Notes under the pieces: model-generated
The model's input: only the letters and a program-made list of their open reading frames with translations
Databases searched by the model: none
Told to the model about the DNA's origin: nothing
Position numbers and translations under genes: made by a program
NCBI GenBank assembly: GCA_013339895.1
Contig: JABACO010000014.1
Coordinates: 2,414,490-2,478,489 of the forward strand
Reading direction: 5' to 3'
DNA length: 64,000 nt
DNA from: Ephydatia muelleri
Lineage: Eukaryota; Porifera; Demospongiae; Spongillida; Spongillidae
In this document: piece by piece, positions 16,194 through 27,207 of the stretch
Numbering within the stretch: the stretch's first letter is position 1
How the letters are laid out: each line of letters opens with the position of its first letter

Positions 16194-18261
16194 GTGTACA
16201 TGTACACATGTGCTGTACATGTGTACAAGCGAGTACGAGTGTCTTGTTAGTTGTAGGGTGAGCATGTGCAACCTTTCCCCCCTCACAGGTGTTAGTACTA
16301 CATGGACCTGCACTCAGGGTCGCACATCGCACATGAATAGCCAGAACCCATCTGTACATGGATTGGATTTTACTAGCAATCAAGCCCAAGATGTCATTAG
16401 TGATGAACTAGAAGAACTGTACCTGACTCACTAAGATGTGTACTCTTAATCATGAACCTGTTCGTTTATTCAGTATGATTTATAAAGCGGATGTTATGGT
16501 GCATGTACAACACAGACGTACCCAATGCCACATACTGTTCATTGCAAATATCATGATTATCTATAAACAAAACTATAAGGATAAGGACAGAACTTGATTG
16601 GTAAAGACATCGTGATTCCTAATTCATATGTGGATAAGCTAAGGTGGGTGCATGGTATCTTGTCATGGATTTCTCATGACCTAGGTAAATAGACATGCAT
16701 GGTCAGATATTTTGTGCTACAATGTCCCTGTGTCTCTCTCCGTACACTATCCACATACTTATGCACTCCTTGATTTAGTTGTCATGACAACCTGAACTCG
16801 GAGAACCATGGTGGATATCAACCTCTCTTCCCTCATTCCCCCCCGCCCCCTTACCAGTATGACACATGCCATTTTCTGACCCCAGGTAGAAAGTCATTTT
16901 AAGAGCTATATTCATGCTCATAGCTCTGGAATAAGTTTGGTTATCATGATATATCCTGAAACTCAGGTGTATTCCATTTAACATGTTACTGATTGTAACG
17001 TATGTACAAGTATATAGGCAATAATAACACAAGCCCAGTATCCCATTATAACGGTAGTGCAGCCGTACCGATATGACTGAAACCAGTACATGTAGTATCG
17101 CCGCTTTGAATGTGTGCGTCAATCGTTTGTTATGATGCCCCGCCTCTTTCCATGTATACCTAAACCGCGGCAAGTTGTTATGACTCAGGGATGCTCTGCA
17201 ATGTAATCCGAATAGTTATTAGTTACAGTTCAGCTTAGTTTGAATGTACTACGCGTGGCTGGTTTTGTGGCACGCAATCGTCTGCGTTGCTTACAAAGAT
17301 CTGGCCTTCGATTATTAAAGGAAGTACAATAGCATTGTAATTCGAAATGCTTTCGCTGTAATCTGATTAGTTATAGCATCAATGATTTGTTATGATGCCC
17401 CGCCCCTTTCTTTATAAAGCAAGTGACTTATGTGCCCAATTGAAAGAGTCTATGAAAGGTTATTATACGGAACAATCCTCTTCGTCTCTGAGATTATGCG
17501 CCCTTCTCAAATAGGTATGTGCCACATCATCATAAGTACACTCACTGTACACAAGCAAGATAGTAGTTGCCATGATTAAAAATCAATGAAGGCACACCAC
17601 ACTCAAACACAATTGTCCGTTGCCCAGTGAAATCCACGTCGTCACAAGCATGATCCATGTTCTTCATTGTCAGATGTTGAGTCACCATCGCCTTGGCAAG
17701 TCAAAAAAAAAAGGTGGCATGTGTCGTAAATCATAAAATAGTGGACGATATGCCCACTATACAACCCACAATACAACACACTATACAACACACACAGACC
17801 TCGTACTCAGACAGACATGCTGCAGATGGACTTTGGACTGAGTTCTATTCCATTAAATGCCAAACACAGGAGAAACAACACCCACCTCAGTACGACACAA
17901 TGTCGTATGCACAGATAGTCAAGCAGTGGATGCCATATATGACAGAAATTGGCATATCACACACACAACACACATACCTTTGCACAATATTGTACAACCT
18001 TCACACATACTGTATTGTACACACATTGACACATACAACACCACACAGTACATACACACTGCTTCACAAAATTCATGTACACACAGACAAAAATTGGCAT
18101 ATTTGACATGTGAAAATGCAAAGTTGCAGGCTCAACACCCTTCCCACACAGTACATGTTACATACACATTCCTTCCAAATAATGTACACTCAACGCACGC
18201 ATGCGCACACACAAATCTACACTCACCCTAAAATAATGTACATCACGTGATATGGCCTTAC

Positions 18262-18464
18262 CAGGAGCACATGAAGCACTAGGGGCTAGGGGCTCTCCTT
18301 TCTGACTCGGCTGTCCTCGATAGCCAGGTATTCCGGGGGTCCCAGCGGCCTTGGTTACCATTGGGTTGCCTCTCTCCCTGGGGCTCCTTGGACTCTTGCT
18401 GGTGGACTCATGGCTCTGGGTTGTCCAGGTTCTCGGGACCCTGCTCTCCCTTCTGTTCAGAGGG

Positions 18465-18465
<1 letters not shown>
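18262..18465 (-). pseudogene. Collagen-like Gly-X-Y exon, frame-broken
   Basis: Read leftward from an (AC)nAG acceptor at 18466 to a GTAAGG donor at 18261, the exon yields PSEQKGEQGPENLDNPEP, then a stop, then in other frames VQGAPGRE and GTPGIPGYRGQPSQKGEP. Collagen Gly-X-Y triplets are therefore spread over more than one frame, and several GG pairs look reduced to a single G. Collagens form extracellular triple helices. The exon lies inside the 6.4-kb element, so it may be a captured host fragment. Alternatively the frame breaks are sequence errors in a live gene. Confidence 0.55.
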
Positions 18466-18510
<45 letters not shown>

Positions 18511-18535
18511 CGCGTGTGTGTGTGTGTGTGTTTGC
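18466..18535. repeat. (GT)n microsatellite forming a splice acceptor
   Basis: About 65 bp of GT/GC dinucleotides. On the minus strand it ends in ACACAG immediately before the collagen-like exon. Confidence 0.9.
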
Positions 18536-18640
18536 AAATATCAATCAAATACACAACGATTTACATTGCATGTATGCATATATGTGCAGAGCATGTGTGT
18601 ATGAATGTTAGTACATGTATGTGCACGTGTAGGTATGTAC

Positions 18641-18816
18641 CGGGTTTCCAGGAGCTCTGGAGGTTCCAAGGGTCTCATTCATGGTTTGCCTTCATGATCC
18701 GGAGTGCTAGGGGATCCCAGGTTACCCTGAGATCCTGGGTCCTTTCTCCTCCACGGGGTGGGCACGTGGGACATTTGTGGGGGTATTTCTCGCAGTATCC
18801 CTGGTTCCTTTATCTC
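18641..18816 (-). pseudogene. Second collagen-like exon, degenerate
   Basis: A minus-strand block between an (AC)nAG acceptor at 18817 and a GTACAT donor at 18640. One frame starts GDKGTRDTARN and reaches EEKGPRISG before a stop; a neighbouring frame continues GSQGNLGSPSTPDHEGKP and a third gives GTSRAPGNP. The Gly-X-Y pattern is patchy and shared among frames, as in the exon at 18262-18465. Further left-reading sequence near 18985-18926 (YGGSHEPVLF between CAG and GTGAGA) may be another exon of the same gene. Confidence 0.45.
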
Positions 18817-19358
18817 CTGTGTGCGTGTGCGCACACATATACACACATCTTACACACACCTTACATATACACACACTTTTACAAATATACCACACACCTT
18901 CCCTCTGTGTCATATAGGATGTTCTTGTCTCACCCGCCATCATGACCACACCCACCAGCTTGGAAGAGTACAGGCTCATGGCTACCTCCATACTGTGGGG
19001 TCACAACCCCCTCAGTCGATGAGGTCCTCTTGTATCACTTAGTCTCATATTGTGCATCCCCTTCATTTTGGCTTCCAGACAGATGGAGCTTTCCTCTAAG
19101 GGTGTGCATCTGTAAACAATACCAAAAAAAAACTCCAAATAATGCACTCCACATGCACCTAGGTACACTACAGACTACTATCAGATAGCCTGGGTCAATC
19201 TATACCAAAATTAATGCACTCACACCCATGTGCGCCTTCTACTTCTTGGTCTATCACAAATATAACTCCTAATAATGCACCCACCACATAGAACACACCG
19301 TGATAAGGCCATCAGGTAGGACTGGACGCGGGACTGGGTCAAGTCCACTCATAATCAA

Positions 19359-19505
19359 ATGTTGGAGCAATTTCAGCCTTTGAACCATTTGAACAGCGTC
19401 ACTGCTACAACGTTCGTTCCAGAACCCAGTGCAGCCTCGCCATTGTTCGTGATATCTGACTCCGAATTTGAACTGTACTGTATGACGCAGTCGCGGTACA
19501 TGTAA
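19359..19505 (+). CDS. Short open frame of unknown function near the element's right end
   Basis: A 49-codon frame, ATG to TAA, including TATTFVPEPSAASPLFVI and DSEFELYCMTQ. Composition is protein-like and not low-complexity, but no family is recognised. It could be the last exon of an element-encoded protein. Confidence 0.25.
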   Translation: MLEQFQPLNHLNSVTATTFVPEPSAASPLFVISDSEFELYCMTQSRYM

Positions 19506-19780
19506 CAGGCGGAATTCGCCAAGTATAGAGTGGCCATACCTTCAACTTCAGTACACTAAGCGTCATCGTACGCACTAGTCTGTCAGCTGAAATTGACTTC
19601 GGTCAAAGTTAATTTCTCATTGCACTCATGCGATTTATCCGTATGCCAACGTTTCAAAATATCTATCGTACGGCCCAAGGTAACCATGACCGCATACCCA
19701 CGTTTCGCTGTTTTCACGTCGGGTGTAATGACGGCGGGAATTCTTGCTGCACGGATTCGGACGGCTGAACCGCTGTGTTT

Positions 19781-20036
19781 CTTCTTGAGTTCATTAAAAG
19801 AGTTGGAGCACAATATGTCACAGATAAACGACCTCATGACTTCATCCTGAACCTTTTGGAGATAAATGTTCCTAAGTTGTTTGCACTACCAGAGAAGACC
19901 GATAATGGCTACGATGTGGCTGTGGAGGTTCAAGGCACTCTCTCAACTTTTGTACAAGAGTATATTTATCACAATGACCTGAAGAAAGGCTTGCTTCCCA
20001 GGATGAGCAAGATGTTGGTAGGTATTTAAATCCTAC
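19781..20036 (+). pseudogene. Right half of the duplicated RNF213-like exon
   Basis: Resumes exactly after the element and its TTT duplication. It encodes VGAQYVTDKRPHDFIL, NVPKLFALPEKTDNGYDVAV and FVQEYIYHNDLKKGLLPRMS, and ends at the same GTAGGT donor as the parent exon at 38278-38542. By eye it is about 93% identical to the parent. Similarity stops about 15 bp into the following intron. No other exons of the family were found around it, so it is a single-exon fragment. Confidence 0.9.
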
Positions 20037-20099
20037 AGTCTCCGAGAAAATTGCATCACGGATACAATAATAATTATAATTATAATTATAAGTTATAAA

Positions 20100-20330
20100 A
20101 CATGCATCGCGTTTGAATCACTATAGCTTCCGAATGGTTAAGGCTATCGGCTTACTATTATCAACAGCTCATACTACACCATTACTCTGTGTGAACATAT
20201 ACGTTGATGTCTTGCACAAGCACAGTGTCGACGGTACGAGGTCCGATTTCCCATGGGGTTCGAAACCTCCCAAACTTCAGGTACCGTAGGAGCGTTCAAA
20301 GCGCAGCAATTTCGGTGTATAGGTAGAAGG
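20100..20330 (+). repeat. tRNA-like head of an interspersed repeat (SINE-like)
   Basis: CCGAATGGTTAAGGC at about 20129 matches the D-arm/A-box of serine/leucine tRNAs except one base, and GGTTCGAAACC at about 20258 is a perfect B-box. The spacing, about 130 bp, is too long for an intact tRNA, so this is a tRNA-derived or tRNA-like RNA polymerase III promoter. A degenerate copy lies at 31250-31480. Confidence 0.5.
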
Positions 20331-22320
20331 GTCCTGTCGCTATTGATGTGTTCTGTTCGTTAATGGTTACTTTATCTGCTACGAAGGTACTGCTGTGCAA
20401 AATTTAATTTATGCACATTTCCAGCTCGATTTGCACCATTATTGCCTGCAACCCGCGTTCCATTCTCCCGTTCTACAATAAATTTCTTTGTTCCAACATT
20501 CTCCACCATGGTCTTAAATTAAACTATAGTCTCTCGGCTAGCCGTTTGCAACTATTCTTGCCTCACCCAGGCGGTGAGTTTATGTAAGTAGATTAAGAGA
20601 AAAAAAGAAGAGGACTTCTCACATCGCAAGACGATCGTACCAAAAAAACAGATTCCAATGATTGCAGTAATCTTGCTTCTCCCATGGCAGTCATTATTCA
20701 ACATGGCACGCGTAAGGCTATTTGCTACGCACTCGCATAATTCTCTAGTCGCGTGTATAAACCTTTCCAATTTGCCATAGTGCTTGCTGAAATTCCGTAT
20801 TCCTGCCTCGCCCACTCGGCTACGATTGCAATGATTTCGGGTTGTTATTTCTTTACAGCTCACACATAGTGCATGAACATGCATGCGCTTGTACTGGCTC
20901 ACACTTGTGCACACGCTTGCATTGTTGCACACATGGACCTGTACATCATCGTAATGGCATATTCTCATACACTCAAGTACACAGTACGCTTGCACATACC
21001 AGATGGTTATACATGTATGTGGCATACAATAAACCTGTCTTGTAATGATGTACAGACACTCAGAAACATCGTGATATGCACATGCATTCTATTCCATTTA
21101 TTAAACTGCTGTTGTCCATGCATGTTTGTACAGGCCACAAGTTTTGATGTACCGACTCTCTGTGTATAATCCTCTGTACAAGTATTGCTTTTGACAACTA
21201 CTCCTTGTGCATGTTGAGTTCCATTATAACTGGTCCTTCGCTTGACATAGAGCCCTCACTTGAGACCGTGCATAGGTACATGTAGCCACATGCACCGTTC
21301 CATAAGGATTGGTTCTCTGTACATGCATCATTCCTTGTAACATGCCTCCTGTCCCCATAGGATTGGTCCTTTGTACATGACCCATGCATAGGATTGGTCC
21401 ATTGATTCATCCGTTTAACACATGACCCCATAGGATTGGTATCCTAAAGTTGTATCCACATGGCAATAAAATAACACTGTGTTCATCACAACATGCGCAA
21501 GGCTTCAAGTTCCTATGCACTCACATTATATTTCTGTGGCCGGTGGAGGAGCACATAATAAAGCTTTCCTAGGCATACCCTTGCTCAACTCATCATTCTT
21601 TATGCCTTTCCAACTAAGCTGTACCACTTGCTGTGACTTTTGCTCACACAGTGGTCAGCTCACACAGATTACGCCATGATGCTGGGTTCACACACCCTTA
21701 TGCATGTGTGCCAGTATACATTGTGTAAATGAACCTTTCCCATTCTTGAACAAAACACTTGCATACACACATGCGTACACACACACAACACGTATGCACT
21801 ATTACACATGTGGCAAAACATGATAACACTGTCTAATAATGATGATACACCCACATGCATACTGTTTGTGAATGTCAAGTTCATGCATTCTATTCATTTT
21901 AACTGCTGTTGTGCATGTTTGTGCAGGCGGCCACTGATTTTATTTACCAACTTTTCTGTACTCTCTGTGTTTTTCCTCTGTATTGGTGCATGTATCCTTG
22001 TTGCACACATCTCTGTAGAAGTATTCTTTTTGACAACTGCTCTATGTGCATGTTGAGTTCCCATTCAACTGGTCCTGTATACATGACATAGAGCCATTAC
22101 TTGAGACTGAACATAGGGTACATGTAGCTAAATGCACTGTCCCATAGTTTGATTCGTTGTCGACCCCATAGGATTGGTCCTCTAAAGGTGTACACTTGCC
22201 AAACACATGGCAAAGAATAACATTATGTTCACCGCAACATGCATAAAGCTTTAGTCTCCTACTCATTCACATTATATTTCTGTGGCCGGTGGAGAAGCAT
22301 GTGATAAAGCTTTCCTATTT
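20331..22320 (+). repeat. Interspersed repeat body, family shared with 31.2-33.1 kb and 43.1-44.2 kb
   Basis: Blocks here recur elsewhere in the window. The segment with GCACATTTCCAGCTCGATT at about 20412 matches 31508 and, inverted, 44220. The ACTCGGCTAC block near 20812 matches 31911 and, inverted, 43845. A cassette ending CCATAGGATTGGTCCT occurs near 21356, 21389, 21427 and 22165 and again near 32490. No protein frame is conserved between copies, so it is a non-coding or long-decayed element. Confidence 0.6.
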
Positions 22321-22990
22321 GTCATAACCCCTGCTCAAATTAACCTTGAATATCATTGCTGTCAAATGATACTGGAACTGACTTCATATTTGAAGCATGC
22401 AGTCACGCTGCATTATTTCTACATAGGTGGGCTTGGATCATACTCTAGTCTTAGATGATGTACTGTAGTTGAATTGGTTTGCACAGTTTTTCCTCCATCG
22501 CCTCAAGCCAATTTACCATACATGAGAAAATATTCGACGCAAATGGTTTTGATATTTAATCTTCATTGCAACAGACAATTCACTTCTGCAATTGCACACA
22601 CAGGAATGTTTGCTGATAATAAATCACAGATGCTGTAAGAAGATATTAGAATACAAGTGAAATGTCATGAAAGAATAGTGAACTTTGTGTAATGTCTATA
22701 TTTAAATTGAGAGCCTGCCTGGAGATCAGGAGTCCTGTCCAACTGTGCTTTTGGGCCTGAACTCATGGATGCATGCACCTTACCCATCCTCCACTTCCCC
22801 TCCACCATTATCATAGGGATTGTGCCATCACTAGTGGTCCCCCTCCAATTGAAAGGGCAAGTAATAGTACTATTACAACAGTGAGAGTTGGGAACAATCA
22901 GCAGCCATTGGATATTGGTTTGTTATGGCTAATGAAGTGCTCCTCAATGATTTTAACTATAGAATAATTTACGAATACCATGTCTTTCCC
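22321..22990. other. No feature recognised
   Basis: AT-rich sequence with no convincing exon or repeat on either strand. Confidence 0.4.
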
Positions 22991-23389
22991 AGGTGAAAAG
23001 GTTATAGCGAGATCCCGCAAAATCGTGCATTGAATGTGGTCTTTTTTTCACGCCAAATCATGCTTGGTTTCAATCATCTAGTGCAACCGTATTAATCACA
23101 ACTTGGTTGTTATGTAAAGATGTGCTTGGCCTATACAATGTCGAATTTTGTTTCAATACACGATGTGTTACGTTTTTAAGCACTATTTCGCGGTTTTTTT
23201 TTTAATCAAAACCCCGTAAATGGTGCTTGTACTTAATCATTTTATATGTTCAGAGTGACACATTGTATATTGAAACGAATTTTGGTATTGTATAGGCAAA
23301 GGACGTCTTTACACAAACTTTGATTTATATGGTTGCAATATTGAAAAACGACCACTTTCTCTATGCGGAATCTCATTGCTTTTTCACCT
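22991..23389. mobile_element. 399-bp fold-back (MITE-like) element
   Basis: The ends AGGTGAAAA and TTTTCACCT are inverted, and the inverted similarity continues through most of the arms, for example TGTAAAGATGTGCTTGGCC at 23115 against an inverted partner ending near 23320. The centre is near 23190, at a TTTTTTTTTAATC tract. No target duplication was identified. Confidence 0.75.
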
Positions 23390-23503
23390 GATTTTCCACG
23401 TCAACATCACTATTCTAGTGTTCAACAAGTATCAAATAATTGCATTGATTGAGTGCCTTGTTAGATGATCATTCCTGTATTACTGTATGATCTGTGTCCT
23501 TAG

Positions 23504-23608
23504 GATGGAAAAACAGCTCTGGACGCTGCAGTGAAGAATAGTCATAAAGATATCATATATTTATTGAAGTCCCACCAGAGCAAGGTGAAGTGCACACTCA
23601 ACCATAAG
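23504..23608 (+). CDS. Ankyrin-repeat exon
   Basis: Exactly 35 codons between a CCTTAG acceptor and a GTATAA donor: DGKTALDAAVKNSHKDIIYL then LKSHQSKVKCTLNHK. The D-G-x-T-A-L-x-x-A-x-x-x-x-H-x-x-I-x-x-L-L pattern is the ankyrin repeat consensus (33 residues, helix-turn-helix). Phase 0 at both ends suits a repeat-encoding exon. No partner exons were found nearby, so the gene's remainder is unplaced or lost. A fold-back element ends 115 bp upstream and a hairpin begins 263 bp downstream. Confidence 0.7.
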
Positions 23609-23870
23609 GTATAACCAAGGGTCCTTCCACAGTGCAAAGTGACATATAAAATGAATGCATGGGGTACTATGGCCCACATGTGTTTGCAAATTACAGATGT
23701 AGTTCCAAGGCTAATCAGGATCCATCATAAAGAACCATAGTGGACCATAAATTCATCATGCATTGTACTATTTACCTTATCCGATGCCAGTTAGTAGTTT
23801 CCTTAAACAGCTCGAAACAAAACTGTTAGTTCTACCCCTTTTTGTTGAGTATTGTTAATTGCTTATTAAG

Positions 23871-24149
23871 ACAAGTAAATAAAAACATTCTCTAGGAGAA
23901 AGTTGGTGGGATAGGATTTGATGGCAATTGGTGGTGTAAAAAGCAAGGAAACAAGGTCTTATCAGAAGGGAAAATGTAATAGTCCTATATTAAGCACATT
24001 CTAGGGCATGTGTTGTTTCTGTGCTAAATATAGGACTATTACATTTTCCCTTCTGATAAGACCTTGTTTCCTTGCTTTTTACACCACCAATTGCCATCAA
24101 ATCCTATATCCCACCAACTTTCTCCTAGAGAATGTGTTTATTTACTTGT
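23871..24149. mobile_element. 279-bp hairpin with arms of about 127 bp
   Basis: The left arm (23871-23997) and right arm (24021-24149) are near-perfect inverted copies, from ACAAGTAAATAAA through CTCTAGGAGAAAGTTGG to AATAGTCCTATATT, with a loop of about 23 bp. A degenerate relative with GGTGGTGTAAAAAG and an inverted TTTTACACCACCA lies at 54712-54830. Confidence 0.9.
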
Positions 24150-24544
24150 TTCATTGATTTTTTTCTATGTACAACGGGTTGTGTGACGTCATGTGTGTGC
24201 CATTTGCTAAGACATGTAGAACTATGAACGAAGCTAAGCGATCCGATATCAGAACTAAAGTTTTAGTTAAAGGCGGGATGCGTGTTTGAATCATTCGTGA
24301 AATCTTTCCTTGCTGTACTTAGACCGACCATTATCATTAGCGCATTTGGCATAATTATTTAATAACATTAACATTAGTAGTTATACATATATAATGGTTC
24401 ACATTACGGTCTCGTCCTTCACCGCCTCTTCCACGTCGCCCTCTTCCTTCTCTTACATATCCTCGTCCTCTATCTCTCCCATCTCGTCCTCTTCCATCTC
24501 GTCCTCTATCTCCTCGTCCTCGTCGTCTGCCATCTCGGCCTCGT
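24150..24544. other. Flank of the minisatellite, no clear gene
   Basis: On the minus strand this flank reads as an Arg/Gly/Asp-rich tail (GRGRDGRRRGRGDRGRDGR) contiguous with the minisatellite frame and ending at a stop at 24355. It resembles RGG-type sequence but may be composition only. Confidence 0.3.
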
Positions 24545-25580
24545 CCTGGATGTGGCGAAGGTGGTGTTGGATGTGGCGAAGGTGGTGCTGGACGTGGGGA
24601 AGGTGGTGTTGGATGTGGCGAAGGTGGTGCTGGATGTGGGGAAGGTGGTGTTGGATGTGGCGAAGGTGGTGTTGGATGTGGCGAAGGTGGTGCTGGACGT
24701 GGCGAAGGGGTGCTGGATGTGGCGAAGGTGGTGCTGGACGTGGGGAAGGTGGTGTTGGATGTGGCAAAGGTGGTGCTGGATGTGGCGAAGGTGGTGCTAG
24801 ATGTGGCGAAGGTGGTGCTGGACGTGGCGAAGGGGTGTTGGATGTGGCGAAGGTGGTGCTGGACGTGGGGAAGGTGGTGTTGGATGTGGCAAAGGTGGTG
24901 CTGGATGTGGCGAAGGTGGTGCTGGATGTGGCAAAGGTGGTGTTGGATGTGGCGAAGTTGGTGCTGGATGTGGGGAAGGTGGTGTTGGATGTGGCGAAGG
25001 TGGTGTTGGATGTGGCGAAGGTGGTGCTGGACATGGCGAAGGTGGTGCTGGATGTGGCGAAGGTGGTGTTGGATGTGGCAAAGGTGGTGCTGGATGTGGC
25101 GAAGGTGGTGCTGGACGTGGCGAAGGTGGTGCTGGATGTGGGGAAGGTGGTGTTGGATGTGGCGAAGGTGGTGTTGGATGTGGCGAAGGTGGTGCTGGAC
25201 GTGGCGAAGGTGGTGCTGGATGTGGCGAAGGGGGTGTTGGATGTGGCAAAGGTGGTGCTGGACGTGGGGAAGGTGGTGTTGGATGTGGCGAAAATGGTGC
25301 TGGATGTGGCAAAGGTGGTGTTGGATGTGGCGAATGTGGTGCTGGATGTGGCAAAGGTGGTGTTGGATGTGGCGAAGGTGGTGCTGGATGTGGCGAAGGT
25401 GGTGCTGGATGTGGCGAAGGTGGTGCTGGATATGGCGAAGGTGGTGCTGGACGTGGCAAAGGTGGTGCTGGACATGGCGAAGGTGGTGCTGGATGTGGCG
25501 AAGGTGGTGTTGGACGTGGGGAAGGTGGTGCTGGACGTAGGGAAGGTGGTGCTGGACGTGGGGAAGGTGGTGCTGGACGG
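24545..25580. repeat. 21-bp minisatellite, about 49 copies, open in all six frames
   Basis: The unit is GGTGGTGCTGGATGTGGCGAA with C/T, A/G and G variants. Because 21 is a multiple of three and no frame of the unit contains a stop, every frame stays open for hundreds of codons: GGAGCGE, VVLDVAK and WCWMWRR on plus; FATSSTT, SPHPAPP and RHIQHHL on minus. The longest complete frames are 24355-25686 (minus, 443 codons) and 24394-25698 (plus, 434 codons). Nothing in the sequence picks one as a gene. Confidence 0.95.
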
Positions 25581-26261
25581 GGTCCAGCACTGCCATCATC
25601 TTTGCCATCTCCCCATCATTACTTCGTCTCTCGTGATGACGTGCTCCATATGCTGCGATGTGAGCATGTGCAGAACTGGTACACACCTTTTGTGCTAACC
25701 ATGGGTGCGTCTTGCAAAAGGCATCATTTAACTGAACTAGTAAAGTGCTGTTCTTAAGATTAGCCTTTTCGAGGCCACCCTTATACTCACTTAGTACGAT
25801 ATCCTTTGGTTCGTACAGAGTTTAGCTACAGTGAAAAAGGAAGTGCGTACATGCAGCATTATGTATGTGCTAAACTATATACAGCAAGGCTTGAAAGTTA
25901 TACTCTTACATGCCCACTAAAATAGTTTCATGCCATGAAATCCTATGTAAACTGAAGCCATTCTGATTCAATGCACAGATGATATCAGCAACCGCTACAT
26001 TGTGTCACATTGCACTAGAAAGTTCAAACAATAACTGCATGCATCTCATAGGTCTGGAATGAAGGTCTGGAATGAAACTAAAGTCTCTTCCAACATTACA
26101 TAACGACACTGACAAAAGGCAACGCTGACGCAACGTTTCAGCTAATGTACATGTCATATGCAAACTAAGCTTAATATCTATTAAAGGTAAGAGAAGGTTA
26201 CTACATTTACATACCTTTGAATAACTTTGTCGGTAGTACTTTTGCGATTGCCTCGTTGGTT
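25581..26261. other. No feature recognised
   Basis: AT-rich spacer between the minisatellite and the broken ERYQADPEKK gene, with only short chance frames. Confidence 0.4.
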
Positions 26262-26696
26262 TTGCACGGTACTACGCTTAGCCTTCCCGTACCGCACTCT
26301 CTTCGCCAAGCGAGCACATTCAGGACTCTCCCAATAACGTTTCCTTTAGCGGACCGTTTCTTTTCTGGGTCTGCTTTATAACGTTCGCGTTCAGCGGTCT
26401 GTTTCTTTTCTGGGTCTGCTTGATACCGCTCGCGTTCAGCGGTCTGTTTCTTTTCTGGCTCTGCTTGATAGCTTTCGCGTTTAGCTGATGACCGTTTCTT
26501 TTCTGGGTCTGCATGATACCGCTCGCGTTCAGCGTCTGTTTCTTTCTGGCTCTGCTTGATACCGCTCGCGTTCAGCGGTCCGTTTCTTTTCTTGGTCTGC
26601 TTTGTAGGATGCCCGTGCCGATTCTAAAACATCGTCTCGAACTTCAAGGTATTTCGCACGTCGTTTCGCTCGTTTCTTTTTCTGACGTGAAGGCAT
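26262..26696 (-). pseudogene. ERYQADPEKK-repeat protein gene, frame-broken
   Basis: An ATG at 26696 opens MPSRQKKKRAKRRAKYLEVR, then DDVLESARASYKADQEKKRT, then 14-15-residue repeats of the form AERERYQADPEKKQT, at least six in all. Single-base losses near 26532-26546 and near 26335-26348 shift the frame; after the second the original frame would read RYWESPECARLAKRVRYGK. Basic, helix-forming repeats of this kind occur in sponge and cnidarian proteins of unknown role, some linked to mobile elements. The first stop comes shortly after residue 60 of the original frame. Confidence 0.65.
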
Positions 26697-27207
26697 TTGA
26701 GGAAAACAACTTCACAGGTTTCACGCCAAAACGACGATTGAATCACCGAAGAGTTTTTCGTTGTTCGCTTTATACATACACTGTACCGTGCATTTATTTT
26801 TTAGAAATCTAATTATACGTCTTACATAAGCCGTATATAGTCGTATAGTCGATTGTTTACCAATATATTTTTGATCCATAAAGGACCTCTTCCAGCCAAT
26901 TCTGAAGCTATTGGGGAAAATTACATCGTTTAAAAGTGTTCCTATCCCGAGTTGTGCATTGCCAAGAAGAAGAAGAAGAAGAAGGAGGAGACCCGCCCAT
27001 TGTTCCGGGACTGGGTACGAGAACGGACAGTACCCTTTTGTTCTCTACAACCACGTGGTTCTACGACATGAAACAAAAACGAAACTGCTAATTTTTTACT
27101 TATAGATCGATTGCTAAAACAAGCTAAACGATCCGATCATCGGGAGTCTTGTTACAGACGGGTCGCGTATTTTTAATTATATTCATAGCCGGGGTCAAAT
27201 CCTATAT

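Larger units (their letters stand above)
13367..19777. mobile_element. 6411-bp inserted element, TIR CACAGCGGTTCA, 3-bp TTT target duplication
   Basis: The left end CACAGCGGTTCA (13367-13378) is the reverse complement of the right end TGAACCGCTGTG (19766-19777). TTT flanks both sides (13364-13366 and 19778-19780), and the paralogous exon at 38.3 kb has a single uninterrupted TTT at that point, so the insertion and its target duplication can be read directly. A CAC-type terminus with a 3-bp duplication fits CACTA/EnSpm-like DNA transposons among known superfamilies, though the fourth and fifth bases are not the usual TA/TG. No transposase was recognised, so it is probably non-autonomous. Inside are microsatellites, decayed collagen-like exons (18.2-18.8 kb) and a 49-codon frame near its right end. 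Confidence 0.85.

Noticed and set aside
20120-20270. Functional tRNA gene
   Set aside because: A- and B-box-like sequences are about 130 bp apart, no acceptor stem pairs, and the sequence recurs as part of a longer repeat.
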